DNA of 64,000 nucleotides, taken from contig OZ316893.1 of assembly GCA_973895155.1 (NCBI GenBank), positions 2,914,001 to 2,978,000 of the forward strand. The letters run 5' to 3'. Below the pieces are notes generated by a model. The model did no database searches. It was not told where the DNA came from and was given only the letters and a program-made list of their open reading frames with translations. This DNA is from Marsupella aquatica (lineage: Eukaryota; Marchantiophyta). A program made the translations under genes and the position numbers. Positions 10,271 to 22,274 of the stretch are shown one piece after another (the stretch's first letter is position 1; every line of letters begins with the position of its first letter).

Positions 10271-11055
10271 ACGGGTATTGAGCTAGTGTGACATATAAAC
10301 AGGCTCCTGACCGTTCATGAGGTGATAAGTTGCACCCCACGCAAATTACTCAGGGCATTTTTCACTAAACAAAAGTGACTACTCCCAAAGGTTAGTGGTA
10401 AGTTGGTGCTGTGCCCAAGCCCGAGGGCGTTCTTCACAAAAGAGGCATCCGTTGCTGGTTAGTTTATGATATTTTATCATCTTAGTACTCGTTGGCAATG
10501 GAGCAAATGGTTTCAGAAAAAAATGCATAGATTGGACATCAGATAACATGTTGGAAAATTCTGAGCTTGTCGATGGTGGTGGGCAAAAGCAAAACAAACC
10601 CCTTGTAACTTTCTAAATCCTTGCTGGATTTTCCTCTTTTTTGTTTGAGATGGCAGAGTTGTTACCAATGCTTGTACTTCATGACAGTGGTCCCTTCAGT
10701 TTCTCCTTCGATTACATCCTGTTAAGCGTGTTGACGGAGTTGTCACTGCCGGCTTGACTTCTACCACAAATCGCCATTCTTTAAAAAATCCAATGGCATC
10801 ACTGAGTGCATTGCAATTTTCAAGTCTGGAGACTGTTTCCTCCTTGCATTGACCGAGTATAAATCTAATGACAAGTGTGAAGAGTTGCTTTGGACAGCTG
10901 CAGCCGGCAATGCATCAGTCCTCGGCCTTAATTCGTGACGAAGGATTGTCGACAGGAGACTCTCTACTACCGGTGAGTCCTTTAGAGAAATCCGTGCTTT
11001 GTTTCAGATCACATCAGGTTTTGTCGTTCGGTTTTGGTTCGCTGCTTTCATAGTC
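10271..11055. other. Upstream region of the GH76 gene, no separate gene seen
   Basis: Mixed-composition sequence between the minisatellite and the first ATG of the GH76 gene. It presumably contains that gene's promoter and 5' leader, but I see no confident TATA element or splice site to anchor a transcription start. Confidence 0.35.
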
Positions 11056-14000
11056 ATGGGGCGAAGGTTTCTTATGTTGTCACCAGCTGGCAACAAGTTA
11101 CTCGCCTCAGTTGGGGTGGTCCTCATGTTGATTGCCTCGTCTCTCGAAGAATGTAATGGCGATGCTGGACTACAACAGGGATCGATTTCCACTTCTGGGT
11201 AAGTAATACTCTTATGATTTTACTGAATCTCCTCACGCATTCAGTTGTGGGAGTCTAATTTGTGAGAATCGCATGAAATTTCTAATGAAAGGGCACCCAT
11301 TCTATTCACCCAGATCTGGAGTGCGCGCATTCTCTCTGCTGACTGATATAATCAGTTGTAATGTTCATGATGATCACTCTTAGTTGGTTTGATCTGTATT
11401 TATGTATCAATTCTTGTCTTAGACGCTGGACGATTTTTCGGTTGTGGATGATGTGAGAGTTTTTTGTCATGGCTTTTCTACGATTCCCCAAGCTTCCCGT
11501 GTCTTTCAGGTGGTTTCATCATTGTTCTTGTATTTGTTATATCCTTGTTTCTGGAGGAGCGCTTTAGAAATCAAATTGCACAAACAATGGAATTGAGCTT
11601 GACGTCCACTGGATGCCTGAAGGAGGTCATGTCGTTCGTTCTTCGCGAATAGTTGCATGTTTGTTGCAAATTTTCGAGCTCACTTTCATACAGGAAAGTA
11701 CTGTGGAGACAGCCAACATCGGGTCGCTTACACAAAATCTTAAGAAGATAACGTTGGTCAACCTACTACGCAATTTTGTTTTCGAAGTTCTGAGGTTTTC
11801 CTTCTGTTGTGTGTGGTTTTGAATTGCTAGGCTCACAGTCTCTGATAAAGGAACTCCTATCATGTTGAACTGTCCTGCGGTAGCACAAGTATGTACTACA
11901 CTACACTACACCACTACACTAGACTAGACTGCACTCATTTACTCCCAATCGCAGAGCTAGGCTGCAGGCTGTTAGCGCATCGCATATAATCGTTCCAATC
12001 CCGGTTCCAATATCAATTGCAATGTAGACTCATTTGGTTCTATGCAAAGTGACAGCAGATCTAGAGCGTTCATACTTCCTGAATGATGTTCCCTCTCTCT
12101 ATTCATAATGGCGTACTAGGCAACCGCAGTCTTCATCGGTTTCTAAGAGTTCGAACTACTCTTCTGTTTTCGAAAAAGTCACCAGAACAAGAGAAATTGA
12201 GCATGGTGAAAGATCCTTAGACGTAACGGCTTGCATTGTGTGTACAGTCGCTTTGTCTAATTCACCTCTCAATAAATCCAGACATGAGTAATGGAAATCC
12301 GTCAGTACCTTCTGTGATGCAGTATGCGAACATCTCGTCGTCAGAAATTGCATGGCAGCGAGCATTGAGCGCGGCGGAGACGCTTCTATCCGTCTGGTTC
12401 ACTCCCAGCTGCAAACCCACCTGCTTGACTGGTTCCTTCTGGACCGACGCGAATGCCTTGGAGGCCCTCCTGAACCTGAAATCCGAGGCAGATCTCTATC
12501 CATATCCGGCTGGAAACTATAGTCTAGTGCAGCAGTTGGAGAACCTGACGGCTGACATATTTTCGACCCAAGACACCACACCATTGCTGGTGGCGCCACA
12601 GTACTACGACGATGCGCTCTGGTGGGGTCTGGCTTGGCTACGTGCTTTTGAGGAATATGGCAATGGCAGCTACTTGGACAGGTCTTTAGGGATCCTGGAC
12701 ACTGTGTATCGGCTGGCGTGGGACACGGGCGTCTGTGGAGGAGGTCTGTGGTGGAACACCGACAGACATTATAAGAACGCCATCACTAACGAGCTCTTTG
12801 CTGCGCTATCTTCAAAGCTCGCTCTTACCACAGGGAATATGACTATCCAAAGCTGGGCCTTGCAGGTGCGTTTCTTTAGATTTGGGAAACATTTCCTCAG
12901 CTTATTAGAACGGAGATTGAAAAGCAATTTCTCACTTTCGATGCCCACCTTCTGTGCAGTGTATGCCTTCACTACAAATTCCTTTCTTTGCCTACAGTCG
13001 CGCTTGTTGGCATTTTGGAAACTAGTTGATCACAGCTCGAATTAATGAATCTGTACTACTTTCGGAAATTAGGTGTAGGAGCCTAAGACCTCTAATTTCA
13101 GTGAAAGGCTTCTTTCTGATGTCTCTTACCACACAGTATCCTTTAGTGGTGAGCCAGCGTTGTGCTACCTGATGTGCAGTCGTTCGATTGGTTTAATCAG
13201 TCTGGAATGCTGAACCCCAACTCCCATCTAATAAACGATGGGCTCAACGATACATGCCAGAACAACTATGGGACAACCTGGACTTACAATCAAGGGGTCA
13301 TCCTCACTGCTGCTACAAACTTGTACAATATAACTAACGACACATCCTATCTCAATTACACAAATATGATCATCTGTGCGGCCTTCGCTAATCTGGTGTA
13401 CCAGGATGATGGTGTCTTGATGGATCCTTGCGATCTCAGTCCAGGTATTATCAATTTGAACACCCAGATTTGCAACATGCATTTGCTGATATACTAGAGT
13501 CAACAATCTTAGAAAGACAAGGATTCAGTTCTTTATCAGTATCAAAGCTAATTGCTATAGTTCTTGTGCCGCAATTTAAGTAGGAAGTCTTGCAAGTAAT
13601 TTTAAAGCTGCACTAGCCAGGATGCCTCTAATATTAGACCTAGGTCTACCACATATGCTAAGGAATAGTCTTCACCTCCCGACATTATGCTTCTATCACA
13701 TTTATTCATATGTAATTCGACCTAAGGTTGTAGGTCCCTTTAGAGCCGCATGTCCAAATATTATGTCTTATCTCATATGCTAAATTAGTCTCTACAAACA
13801 CGGCACCCTTTGTATGATTTGTTTCGTTATGATTGTCACCCGATATTTGTTTCTTGTTCAGACGCACTCACTAAACAAAAGAAAGATATTATTATTCTTG
13901 AGCCTTGGGTCACTCATATTTGTGCCTGAGGATAGGCGGACAGATAAGTAGACAGACAGAACGAAAGTAAAGGAAAAAACTATCGAAGGAAAGGATTATT

Positions 14001-14415
14001 TATCGAGAACAAGTCATAAGTCTAGTTGACGGGCAGAGCAGGGTATGCTACAAATGACATGGCTTATTGATTAACATGTGGAATTTCTGGTGGGAACTAA
14101 GTTTGGAACACTACAATCACATTTGCAAATGCAGGTGGTTGCGGTGCTGACGGAAGCCAGTTCAAGGGAGTCTTTGTTCGCCATTTATTATATGCTACAA
14201 GAGTATTAGAGACAGTCTCACAAGGACCGGCCCCATGGCGAACGGACATTGGACACATGGCGGATATAATGTGGGCAAACTCAAGGCTGCAGCTCAGTGG
14301 CACCATCGATGAATTAGGCGGAAACTGGAAGGGACCCTTCGATGGCGCCTCACCTATTCGACAGGCCGCAGCTTTGGACTTGCTAGTCTTTGCTGCTGAT
14401 CAGTTTGCAAAGTAG
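11056..14415 (+). CDS. Secreted glycoside hydrolase family 76 protein (alpha-1,6-mannanase-like)
   Basis: Four-exon model: 11056-11198, 12289-12865, 13180-13444 and 14135-14415, all GT-AG with matching phases, giving 421 residues. Exon 1 encodes a signal peptide (basic MGRR, then hydrophobic LLASVGVVLMLIASS), so the protein is probably secreted. Exons 2-4 carry the GH76 fold: WTDANALEALLNL, then YYDDALWWGLAWLRAFE with the Asp-Asp pair that is catalytic in bacterial GH76 endo-alpha-1,6-mannanases, CGGGLWW, WTYNQGV, and the C-terminal DGSQFKGVFVRH. There are many N-glycosylation sequons. Family members cleave alpha-1,6-mannan backbones of fungal and bacterial walls. Exons 2-4 are firm. The exon 1 to 2 join uses a modest acceptor at 12287-12288; an extra small exon in the first intron is possible. 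The presence of GH76 in a plant suggests ancient gene transfer, which is inferred. Confidence 0.85.
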
Positions 14416-16622
14416 AAAGAAAAGTGCAGTATTTAGGTGTTATGGATTGAGAGACAGCATGTAAGCCGAACGTACGGGTACTGACTTGACACAGTTGGTC
14501 TTGAATAAAGTGGAGCTTTCGACTAATGTGTTCCAATATTTTTATCTAAGACGGGCAGTTTACCTGAACCACTAGAATCAAGTAGGTTATGATTACTGGG
14601 TGTACACTCTTAATCTAAGTGGCATTGGGCACGGCTCAAACTTTAGATGCGGTAAATCTTTTCCTATCTAATTACAGCTTTTTGATCACGATGCAACTTC
14701 GCATGCCATTATGACAGCATTCGCGAGCACGATTCAACTACAAGCTTCGTGCTCTTAGAGAGAAAAAAACTGGGCAGTTTTGATATGACCTTACAGGATT
14801 CTGATGAATCTGCTGTTGCTGATATTAAAATTAACGAAGAGGTCAGTAGCTTAAGCCGATGATGGATCTGGGCAGGCTGAACTATCTTTTCATTTTGGGT
14901 TTAGTGACCTTGGACACCAACCAGGCAGCAAGGAGCTGCACCCCGTGTGTACATGTTCTCTTCTCTGAATCAAAGTCATTCTCCTGCACGCTTGTCCATG
15001 AAACTCCCAGAACCGCGTTACCAACGACCTCTCGAATGATATTAGTACCGTCGGGATGTGAAAAGCTAACACAAATCAATATGCCGTTTCAGGTGAGATC
15101 CTAGAGTTTGGATCTGTTATTGAGACCTTGTCATTAGAGCTGAATACTGTTATTGACGGAATGACAGACTTCGGAACTTCAATTTTAGTATGAGACAGCA
15201 GGGTGAGTACACATGTAGTGAACGTTACATCATTGGCTGAACATGTTAACATGAGTAATGCAAGTTAACAAGAGCGAACAACTCATGTGCGCACAACTGT
15301 AACGGAGGTGTTCGCTCATGAACGCACAACTGTTTTAAGGCCATCATCTCTTCTAGCCACTGAAACACCAAAGAAATTAAAGAAACTGAAACGAACCAGT
15401 AGAAGAGGGGTGTTTCCTTTTCTTGCCTTAAACCGAAACTAGATCCATCCGTCAGTAGACTATCTTTGGAGGATGCAAAACTGTAATGTAGTCAGGTCGG
15501 GGATGATACATAGTTTTCGTCATAATGCCCATGTGATATTTAGATCTGTCTAATGGCTCTTGGGCGGTGAAAAAGGGAGGCAAAGTGGGCAATGGTGAAG
15601 GGGCTACAGACTGCAATGAGCAGCGAAACGTGTGAGGACAGGCAAGGCAGGGGGGACGGGAGAGCCAGGGCTGGCTGGCAACGTTCCGAAATGTTCCTCG
15701 TTTCCTCTCGAGATTGCTCCGTTTTGTGGAGCCCGAGGGTCGTACAGTTGGATGAACTCCCCAACAGAAAAGGGACTTACCAAAGCTGTGAGTTTGTCCC
15801 GAATCTTCTAAGTACAGATAGCATTAAACGTGCAATGCCCTCAACGGTCCCTGATCACAACGTTGTTCAAACGTTTTTCAGACATGTTCCCTTTTTGCCT
15901 CTAGAGATTGCTCTGTATCACTTTATTGAGCATGGATACAATTTCAGAATTAGCATTGACAATCCATGCTCCAACAAAACGATACGATTCGGGAACTTGA
16001 GCATCATTGGATAGTTTCAAAAGAGGTGAAGCTGAGCTGTGATCCAGCAGGGTAAATGGGAGCTCACGTAGTTGCAACTGCAATGCTACGATACCCTTCT
16101 ACTAGATTCAATCTATTAATGATGAATTTGAGGACAAACAAAATTCCATATAATTATATACATATGAATAATATTCTAGGCTCTGCATTCTATCCTACTG
16201 CTCCTTTTGGCTGTGCATGCTGTGCAGACAGCCCATCCCGTAATAGACAACTTGTTCGAACAAGAAGCGATCTCATATGTGTAGGATAACTGGAAGAACT
16301 GAACACAAAGCCTCGCCAGAGCCAGACAGCACAGGCTTCATGACGACTCAACTATCCTCTCGCATATTTGCTCTGTAATAATACACCCTCACTCTTAAAC
16401 TTCCCGCCAGTGGTTGCGATGAGGATCCTCCAAAATCTTTGCTGTTCCTTGTCATGATAACTCCTAGTGGCAAATTTTCCACTTGACAAAGAACGCCTGA
16501 AAACTGGCACCCAATACTAATACATGGAAGATTTGATTGTGAGACTCACACCATCAATTGATATCAGATGACACAAGACGAGCTTAAAAAAATCCAATTT
16601 CCAAATCGCTGTTGTCTTGATG
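14416..16622. other. Intergenic region without a supported gene
   Basis: Includes the presumed 3' untranslated region of the GH76 gene (AATAAA-like word near 14503) and the 3' flank of the esterase on the opposite strand. ORFs at 14859-15104 and 15592-16014 have no recognisable domain and no splice partners. I see no RNA gene. Confidence 0.4.
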
Positions 16623-17753
16623 TTAACTGTTCTCTTGGGTAACCCCAAACTGCTTGTCAATGACGTGCTCTATAACATCAACTCCTGCGTAGTGCGTCTT
16701 TGGGTTCTTCACCTGGATGAGGTTGTGTGCCTGAAAGCTTCCTGTCTGTCCTCGGAAACGTACATCCACTCTTTGCCAGGGAACTTGCAAGAGTCCTGTA
16801 ACCATCTCAACCTCCAGAGAAACGAATCGCTGGTCAGATTCACGCACAGAACCTCGGGAATGGTCATCTACCGACGGTGAAGCTGGGTCCTCTTCTCGAA
16901 TAATATGTGGGTATTTGGGATCTACTGGGTCATTATCAATCTCTGGTGTCTCCCATGGATAGCGAATGGAAGATGTCCGCCATCCCACAGCTTGATCGTT
17001 GACCACATTTGCATACGCTGCTCGCCTTTTGAAAGCTGCAAGACTTGACATAAACGCACCTTCCTTGCAGTCCGACGCCATCCTCCTCAGCAAGGGCAGC
17101 TCAATGTCGCTTCCATCGGTCAGAAACATATGCTTTCCACTTCTCCCCACAAACCAATGTGCAAAAGATTCGACAGTTTTCTCAAGTGCTAGAATTCCAA
17201 GTAGACAAGGCAGCTGCTCAGAGTCGCGACAACCTATATGGGGCGTTGCAAGGGTGATGAAATTCATGGGCTGGAGTCCTCCTATTGTGAACTCCGATTG
17301 GGCTGCTTCTGATGAAATCTTACTATTAACTGTTGGGTCCATTACTCCTTTACCGAAACTTCGACTGTGAGTTGGAGAGCAGTACAGTTTTGCAATTGCG
17401 TACCGAGATACCAAACCACCAAGAGAGTGTGCTAAAATTGAAATCTTCGTTACGCCAGGAGTCTTGTCAATTACTTCTCGGATTTCATTTGCCAGACGCT
17501 TCCCCATGACGTCCACACCATCAAAGGTCTTCAAGGCAATACTACTTCCGCTACAATGAATCGCAAATTTTCGCCCCAGTCTCGTCCTCATTCGCTCAGC
17601 CGCAAATGTCCAGTCCTTAGTACTGCCGATGATTCCATTCACCAGTACCACCAAATGCTCAGGGGCCGGATCTACATCCCCATTGATGATCCCCTCCAAA
17701 TCACCATGCCCAATCTTCTCTCCCACAGGCAGTGCTCCATCATCCGACCCCAT
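16623..17753 (-). CDS. DUF676-type serine esterase / putative lipase
   Basis: A single uninterrupted 376-codon frame with an ATG start (17753) and TAA stop. It begins its alpha/beta-hydrolase core at LVVLVNGIIGSTKDW (residues about 34-48), an oxyanion-type turn, and continues to ISILAHSLGGLVSRYAI with the nucleophile elbow A-H-S-L-G-G, Ser at about residue 110. NFITLATPHIGC follows, as in plant and yeast ROG1-like DUF676 proteins. A conserved Asp is likely in the GSDIELPLL segment and the final His in the C-terminal VKNPKTHYAGVDVIEHVI segment. Family members are lipid or acyl esterases with an undefined plant substrate. An overlapping frame upstream (17672-18082) could encode an N-terminal extension if an intron or frameshift joined them; I see no good junction and start at 17753. 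A copied fragment lies at 18.8-19.5 kb. Confidence 0.85.
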   Translation of the reverse strand: MGSDDGALPVGEKIGHGDLEGIINGDVDPAPEHLVVLVNGIIGSTKDWTFAAERMRTRLGRKFAIHCSGSSIALKTFDGVDVMGKRLANEIREVIDKTPGVTKISILAHSLGGLVSRYAIAKLYCSPTHSRSFGKGVMDPTVNSKISSEAAQSEFTIGGLQPMNFITLATPHIGCRDSEQLPCLLGILALEKTVESFAHWFVGRSGKHMFLTDGSDIELPLLRRMASDCKEGAFMSSLAAFKRRAAYANVVNDQAVGWRTSSIRYPWETPEIDNDPVDPKYPHIIREEDPASPSVDDHSRGSVRESDQRFVSLEVEMVTGLLQVPWQRVDVRFRGQTGSFQAHNLIQVKNPKTHYAGVDVIEHVIDKQFGVTQENS

Positions 17754-18727
17754 CCTCCACCTTCTCTCCTCCCTCCTCTTCTGCCTTTGCTCTGTCTTCT
17801 CAGTCTCCCAACGGGTGGTGCCCCTCTGTGTCCCGCCTCGTCCTGATCGGTGTCCAGAGGGTATGCACCGTAGTTTCCTAAATTGCTTGCAGAAAAGGTA
17901 ATCTGCTGAACAAAAAATTCAAGCACGGTCCTCAGAATTGAAGCACGAGGCTGGGAGGTCCAGAAACGCAAGGGCGCTGCTACGAGAGGATTGACCTTCA
18001 AAGCATGCTGCTGCCACTCTCCTCTCCTATTCCCTGAGAAAGAGGGTAGTCTGCTAGCCACAAGTTGAAGCCCTGTACTCATCAGAGTGAAGGAATCGAA
18101 GGAAGGGAAAGGGAAATCAGGTCAAATACCCCGGACGGTGCTCCAGCAGCTTGACCTTACAAACACTCATTCGAATTCATTCATGCACGGATTCATTTCT
18201 CTTCTTTCGTCTTTCGCCTCCTCCTCCTCTTGTCCCATATTCACCCTTAAACCCCCTTCATCAGCAGCGCCGCTCGCCTTCCGGATCTGCGTGTTCCTCC
18301 TCAGCAATGCATGCCTCGTCTTCCATTGCTCCAGAAGCAAGTCTTTTCGGAACCCATCGTTCTCCTGAATGGTATTGGCAAGGACACCTGCTACGTTTGG
18401 ACAACGAGGCTTAAAGCAACGACACGCACCCACCTTTCGTCGCTTTTCGCTAGTTTTTTTTTTGGTTTGCTCGAAGGTGGGCTCGGGCCTCCCGAATTGA
18501 GGGAAGGAATACGCCATCGCTGCCAACCCACATCTAAGCTTATGACACGCACACATGGCCCCTCGCCCCACCACCTTCCAGCTTCATGCAGTGCAGTTGC
18601 GCTCCTTCGAAGAAAGCCAGCTCTGGGGAGGAGGGCCCGAGTTTCTCCAGCTGCCAAACGGACGTCGCCCCATTCTGTATTTTGCGGTCCAGTTCATGCT
18701 CACACCGTTTTCTTAGACGCTTCCAGT
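17754..18727. other. Upstream flank of the esterase gene
   Basis: Contains a minus-strand frame at 17672-18082 with an Arg- and Ser-rich N-terminus (MSTGLQLVASRLPSFSGNRR) that looks like it could be an organelle-targeting leader but is out of frame with the esterase. The rest, including ORFs at 18167-18836, has no recognisable product. Confidence 0.3.
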
Positions 18728-18823
18728 GGGCTTTACAAGAGGGTGGGGCCATTGGGTGTCTCTCTATCCAAAAAGCAAAGTTGAGACTTAGCCACTTAGA
18801 TATAGTAAAGCTAACATGATTGA

Positions 18824-19455
18824 CCCCACAAACCAATGTGCAAACGATTCAACAAGTTTTCTCTAAGGGCCGTCATGCTTGTCTTGCAGGTGCACGGTCC
18901 TTAAAAAATAGGCCCCTGTCTTGCATGTGCACTGTCTTTGAAAAATAGCCCCTTTCATTCACTCATGTCATTCACCCATGTCACGTAATCATTCAGTGAG
19001 CGATTCATGCCTGACCCATCTCCCTAGGCACGATTGACGGCAGCATTTGAGAAAATCTATGGGCAAGGGCTGCAAGGTTTCCAGCCCTTCCCTTTAAGAC
19101 CTTCAAATTTCATAACAAACAAAGCATTTTACTTTACAAGAACAAATCACATGCATCATTTACAGAGATTTGTGGACAAGCAAAATCTACTTTTTCCCTG
19201 CATGTTTGGGAATGTAGAGTGCCGGAATTCCAGGGTCCATAGCATGCAAGACAACCCTAAGTGCTAGAATTCCAAGTAGACAAGGAAGCTGCTCAGAGTC
19301 TCGACAACCTACATGGGGCGCTGCAGGGGTGATGAAATTTGTGGCCTGGAGTCTACAGTGAACTTAGGTTGGGCTGCTTCCAATGTAATGTTACTATTAA
19401 CTGTTGGGCCCATTACTCCTTTTACCCAAACTTCAACTCTGAGTTGGAGGGCAGG
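18824..19455 (-). pseudogene. Partial copy of the DUF676 esterase gene, interrupted
   Basis: 18824-18866 matches 17145-17186 of the intact gene, and 19261-19455 matches about 17187-17385, in the same orientation. Shared words include CCCCACAAACCAATGTG, GTGCTAGAATTCCAAGTAGA, GGGGTGATGAAATT, and TTACTATTAACTGTTGGG. Single-base changes and small deletions break the frame, for example loss of several bases in the segment matching GGCTGGAGTCCTCC. It would encode only the middle third of the esterase, so it is a dead fragment. It lies between two direct repeats and is split by an insertion at 18867-19257. Confidence 0.8.
18867..19257. mobile_element. Putative Harbinger-like MITE in the esterase fragment
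   Basis: A 391-bp segment absent from the intact gene and flanked by TAA (18864-18866 and 19258-19260). The left end begins GGGCCGTCATGCTTGTCTTG; the right end, reverse-complemented, begins GGGTTGTCTTGCATGC. TAA target duplications and GGG-starting ends fit PIF/Harbinger elements. The left arm contains a tandem pair of GTCTTGCAKGTGCAC words. The alternative duplication CTAAG cannot be excluded. Non-coding. Confidence 0.55.
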
Positions 19456-19573
19456 AAGAGACCTCAAAACGTGAATAGTGGGGCTTTACAAAAGGGTGGG
19501 GCCGTTGGGGTGTCTCTCTATCCAAAGCAAAGTTGACGGCCACTTAGATGTACTAAAGTTAAAATGATTGAGC

Positions 19574-20799
19574 CAAGATGTGTCGTGTCTGGAGATAATA
19601 TATACAATTCCTTCAGGAGAAGCCGTCGCTTTGCTGCATCTTTCAGACCACCTCAAGAGGAAGTCTAAATTTTTGACAAGCCAACAAGCACACATCAGTA
19701 AAAACAAAAAGGGGGACCCACAAGGGGCCTATTGACATTTGACTAGGTTGAGTAATGATTGTTTGGACCACAAGTTCATGTAAAGAGAAGTGTGGCCCGT
19801 TCTCACATTTGAATGGCTAAGATTGCATCTCACACATAGGAAAAAGAAACTACTGCCCCTGAGTTCTTGTTCAGCTTCTTGAAGGCTGGAGAAGCAAACA
19901 GAGCCTTGCAAAGCCACCAATTGCATTGCCTCTGGTTTTACCAGGCTTTTCAGTTTTCAGCAGAGGAGGGTTTTTGTGGGTTTAGTGTTAGTTGTGTTTG
20001 ATGGGGCTCTCGGCTTGTGAGGCCTCTCTGTCCCTCTTGTGTGTGGTCTTTCCTTCTTTTTTTCCTCCTTTCCTCTTTTCCCCCTTAAACCAAAACTACC
20101 TGTAGCCCTTATTAGATGGTGCAAAAAGTTCAGTTTCACTAGGAATGGACCTTTTATGGTGAAGACATTATTCACAGGAGCAGGAATGAGCAGTAGCCAG
20201 CAAGGTATGGGGCTTTTTCAAATGGGCAGGTGTGGTTTAATAGATTGGGTCTCTCAACTTTGGGATCCTTTCTCCCAGTTTGATGTCCTTGTTGTGCCAT
20301 GGTGATGTATATTTCTGGTGTTTTTCCTTCTAGAACAGAGTCTCAAATCTGAAGCGCCAAAGAAAAATCCACGGCCGGAAAGTGTGAGATATGGACATGG
20401 GTCAGAAGTGGTAGGACAAGCTTTTGTGAGTCCGCCAATTTACTTCTGGGAAAATATATGACAGTGACCTGAGCCAAAATCCGGAGATTGAGACTCCCTA
20501 ATAGATTACAAGTACTCAGCAGTTTCGTTTCACTGCTGGTTTGTTTCACTGCTGGATTCACAGCTGATGATCATCAGTACTAGAGTTGGCTGATTAGTCT
20601 CTCATCTGAAGGTTGTCCAGGGGTGGTGGTGTTGTCGCATTGGTGGTCATCAGTCAACAACTGTAGGTTTGGGATTCAACTTTTTGTGAGTTTTCTAATT
20701 AAGCCCAACCTGAGTACCTTTCTCAAGCTGCAGTTTCCCAGATATATGCACTTTTTGTTCTTAGGCAGTATGATATACACATGTCAGACTATTTTGAGT
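19574..20799. other. Intergenic region around the LINE fragment
   Basis: Apart from the LINE fragment at 19935-20110, the short ORFs in this stretch have no recognisable features. No RNA gene is seen. Confidence 0.35.
19935..20110 (+). mobile_element. 5'-truncated LINE 3' end, copy A
   Basis: TACCAGGCTTTTCAGTT and the following stop region match the end of the LINE ORF at 6933-6965. The downstream T/C-rich tail with TTTTCCTCCTTTCCTC resembles the LINE tail near 7320. This is a short dead 3' fragment of the same or a sister family. Confidence 0.55.
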
Positions 20800-20872
20800 T
20801 GAACCTAGTGGTAGCTCCCTTGACTTGGTAGGATGAGGTCTAAGGTTTCAATCTTGACTTCACAGATTCTGA
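20800..20872 (+). mobile_element. tRNA-derived SINE-like head
   Basis: The sequence around CCTAGTGGTAGCTCCCTTGA, then CTTGGTAGGATGAGGTCTAA and GGTTTCAATC, has the order and spacing of an RNA polymerase III A box and B box in a degraded tRNA-like sequence, much like the head of plant Au-type SINEs. It does not fold as an intact tRNA. The assignment is by pattern only. Confidence 0.4.
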
Positions 20873-22274
20873 CTTTGATTTGCAAAGCCCAAAATTGGGA
20901 TCTGCAAATCCCAAATAAATTACCCCCTTATAAATACCAGACCACACAGTTTCATTTTACAATCTCCACGAGATACACTGCGGATCAGACTAATTTTCAG
21001 GCCCTCAAACTGCCTTATACTAAATTTATCATCTTTAATACCATGTGCTAGAAAAGCTTGTTTTATGACTGGAAGCACCAGTGACTTTTTTAGTGATTTT
21101 TTGGATGTTCTTCTAGTTTTTAGCAGTAACGAGACCAGGTAAATATCTGGACCCTCTCTTCGCCAGAGGTGGCCACTTGGATATTCCCAAGGAAACCTAC
21201 ATTAACCTACATTCTCAGATTTTTGCACAACCATTTGTGAACCAATCTTGGTGAATAATTCTCAATCAAATTGATTCCCTCAGCAGGCAAATCATCACGA
21301 AAATGTAAAATTCAGCCGGGAATTTAGCCTTTGGTTGGCAGCCAACAACTTCACGGATGCTACCACTTTCAAAGATCAGAGGACCAATTCAATGCGGCAT
21401 TTTGAAAAATGCATGAGTTTATCTCCACCATTCCTACGTATATACATCTCTCAGTTGGTCATCACTTTTCTGGGAATGTTTCCTTCTAGTGTCATGGTAT
21501 CGCCAAGGAACAATATACTGGGTCGCGTGCTTCCAACGTGCATTCCTCCGTAAGCCCAAGACAGAAATCCCAATTGAGATGGGCAGCAACTGGATATTTA
21601 GTTAGGTGCTTAATAAATTTGCAGAATCGTGGCCAATATATGATGTACCCCTTATAAATTTTCAGTATATCAACAACAGAAGGGCAATAACAGGCTAATT
21701 CATTCTTCCAATCCGTACTTACAACTCTTTTCCACATTACTTTAGAATTTGTGTAATGCAGAAGATGAGGTCATCTGAATTTGGGGTCCATGTGACCAGA
21801 GATAAAGTTTCCACAAGCTGAAGCATAGTAAGGAAATTGAGAACATTACAATTTTTATTCTTTTTGCCCCCATGGTGATATCAAATCGTCTACTTCGCTT
21901 GAGATCCACATTGGAGGAACCAACAAAATTAAAATTCTTAGAGTATCTTGTGACCATTCTGTAATAGTTTCTACTATCACCTCGCAATGGAAGAGTCCAG
22001 CTCAAGTACTGTCTTGTTGTAGCCTCGTTTGTCTCGGTCTACTGTGGAGCTCTTCCATTACTATGAAACAAATTAACAAACTGAATTTGAAGGATGGCAT
22101 CGCAATGATTGTAAATACAAACTCAACAAAGGAGCCTTGCAATAGCCAAATCCAAACGTCAGGGTTTAAATCCAGAGGCTAAGGCCCACACATTTGCCTA
22201 CATGACAGATAAGATTACAACAGTATCACTATCGCCTTTCTCTTGCTTACTTTCATGGGCAGTAGCAAAGCCCT
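20873..22274. other. Intergenic region, no gene seen
   Basis: AT-rich sequence downstream of the reductase gene. Small ORFs on both strands have no domain or splice partner. The segment just before 22275 likely holds the reductase 3' untranslated region. Confidence 0.4.

Larger units (their letters stand above)
18728..19573. repeat. Direct repeat pair bracketing a captured gene fragment
   Basis: Two copies of a roughly 90-95 bp sequence in the same orientation, at about 18728-18823 and 19484-19573. Both begin GGGCTTTACAA, share GGGTGGGGCC and TGTCTCTCTATCCAAA, and end near GCCACTTAGAT and ATGATTGA, with small differences. Between them lie only the esterase fragment and the insertion that splits it. 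This arrangement resembles terminal direct repeats of a small retroelement or a local duplication; no coding sequence for mobility is seen. Confidence 0.7.

Noticed and set aside
17672-18082. Transit-peptide-bearing N-terminus for the esterase
   Set aside because: The frame is shifted relative to the esterase and I found no GT-AG pair that would join them in phase without losing conserved sequence; kept only as a possibility.
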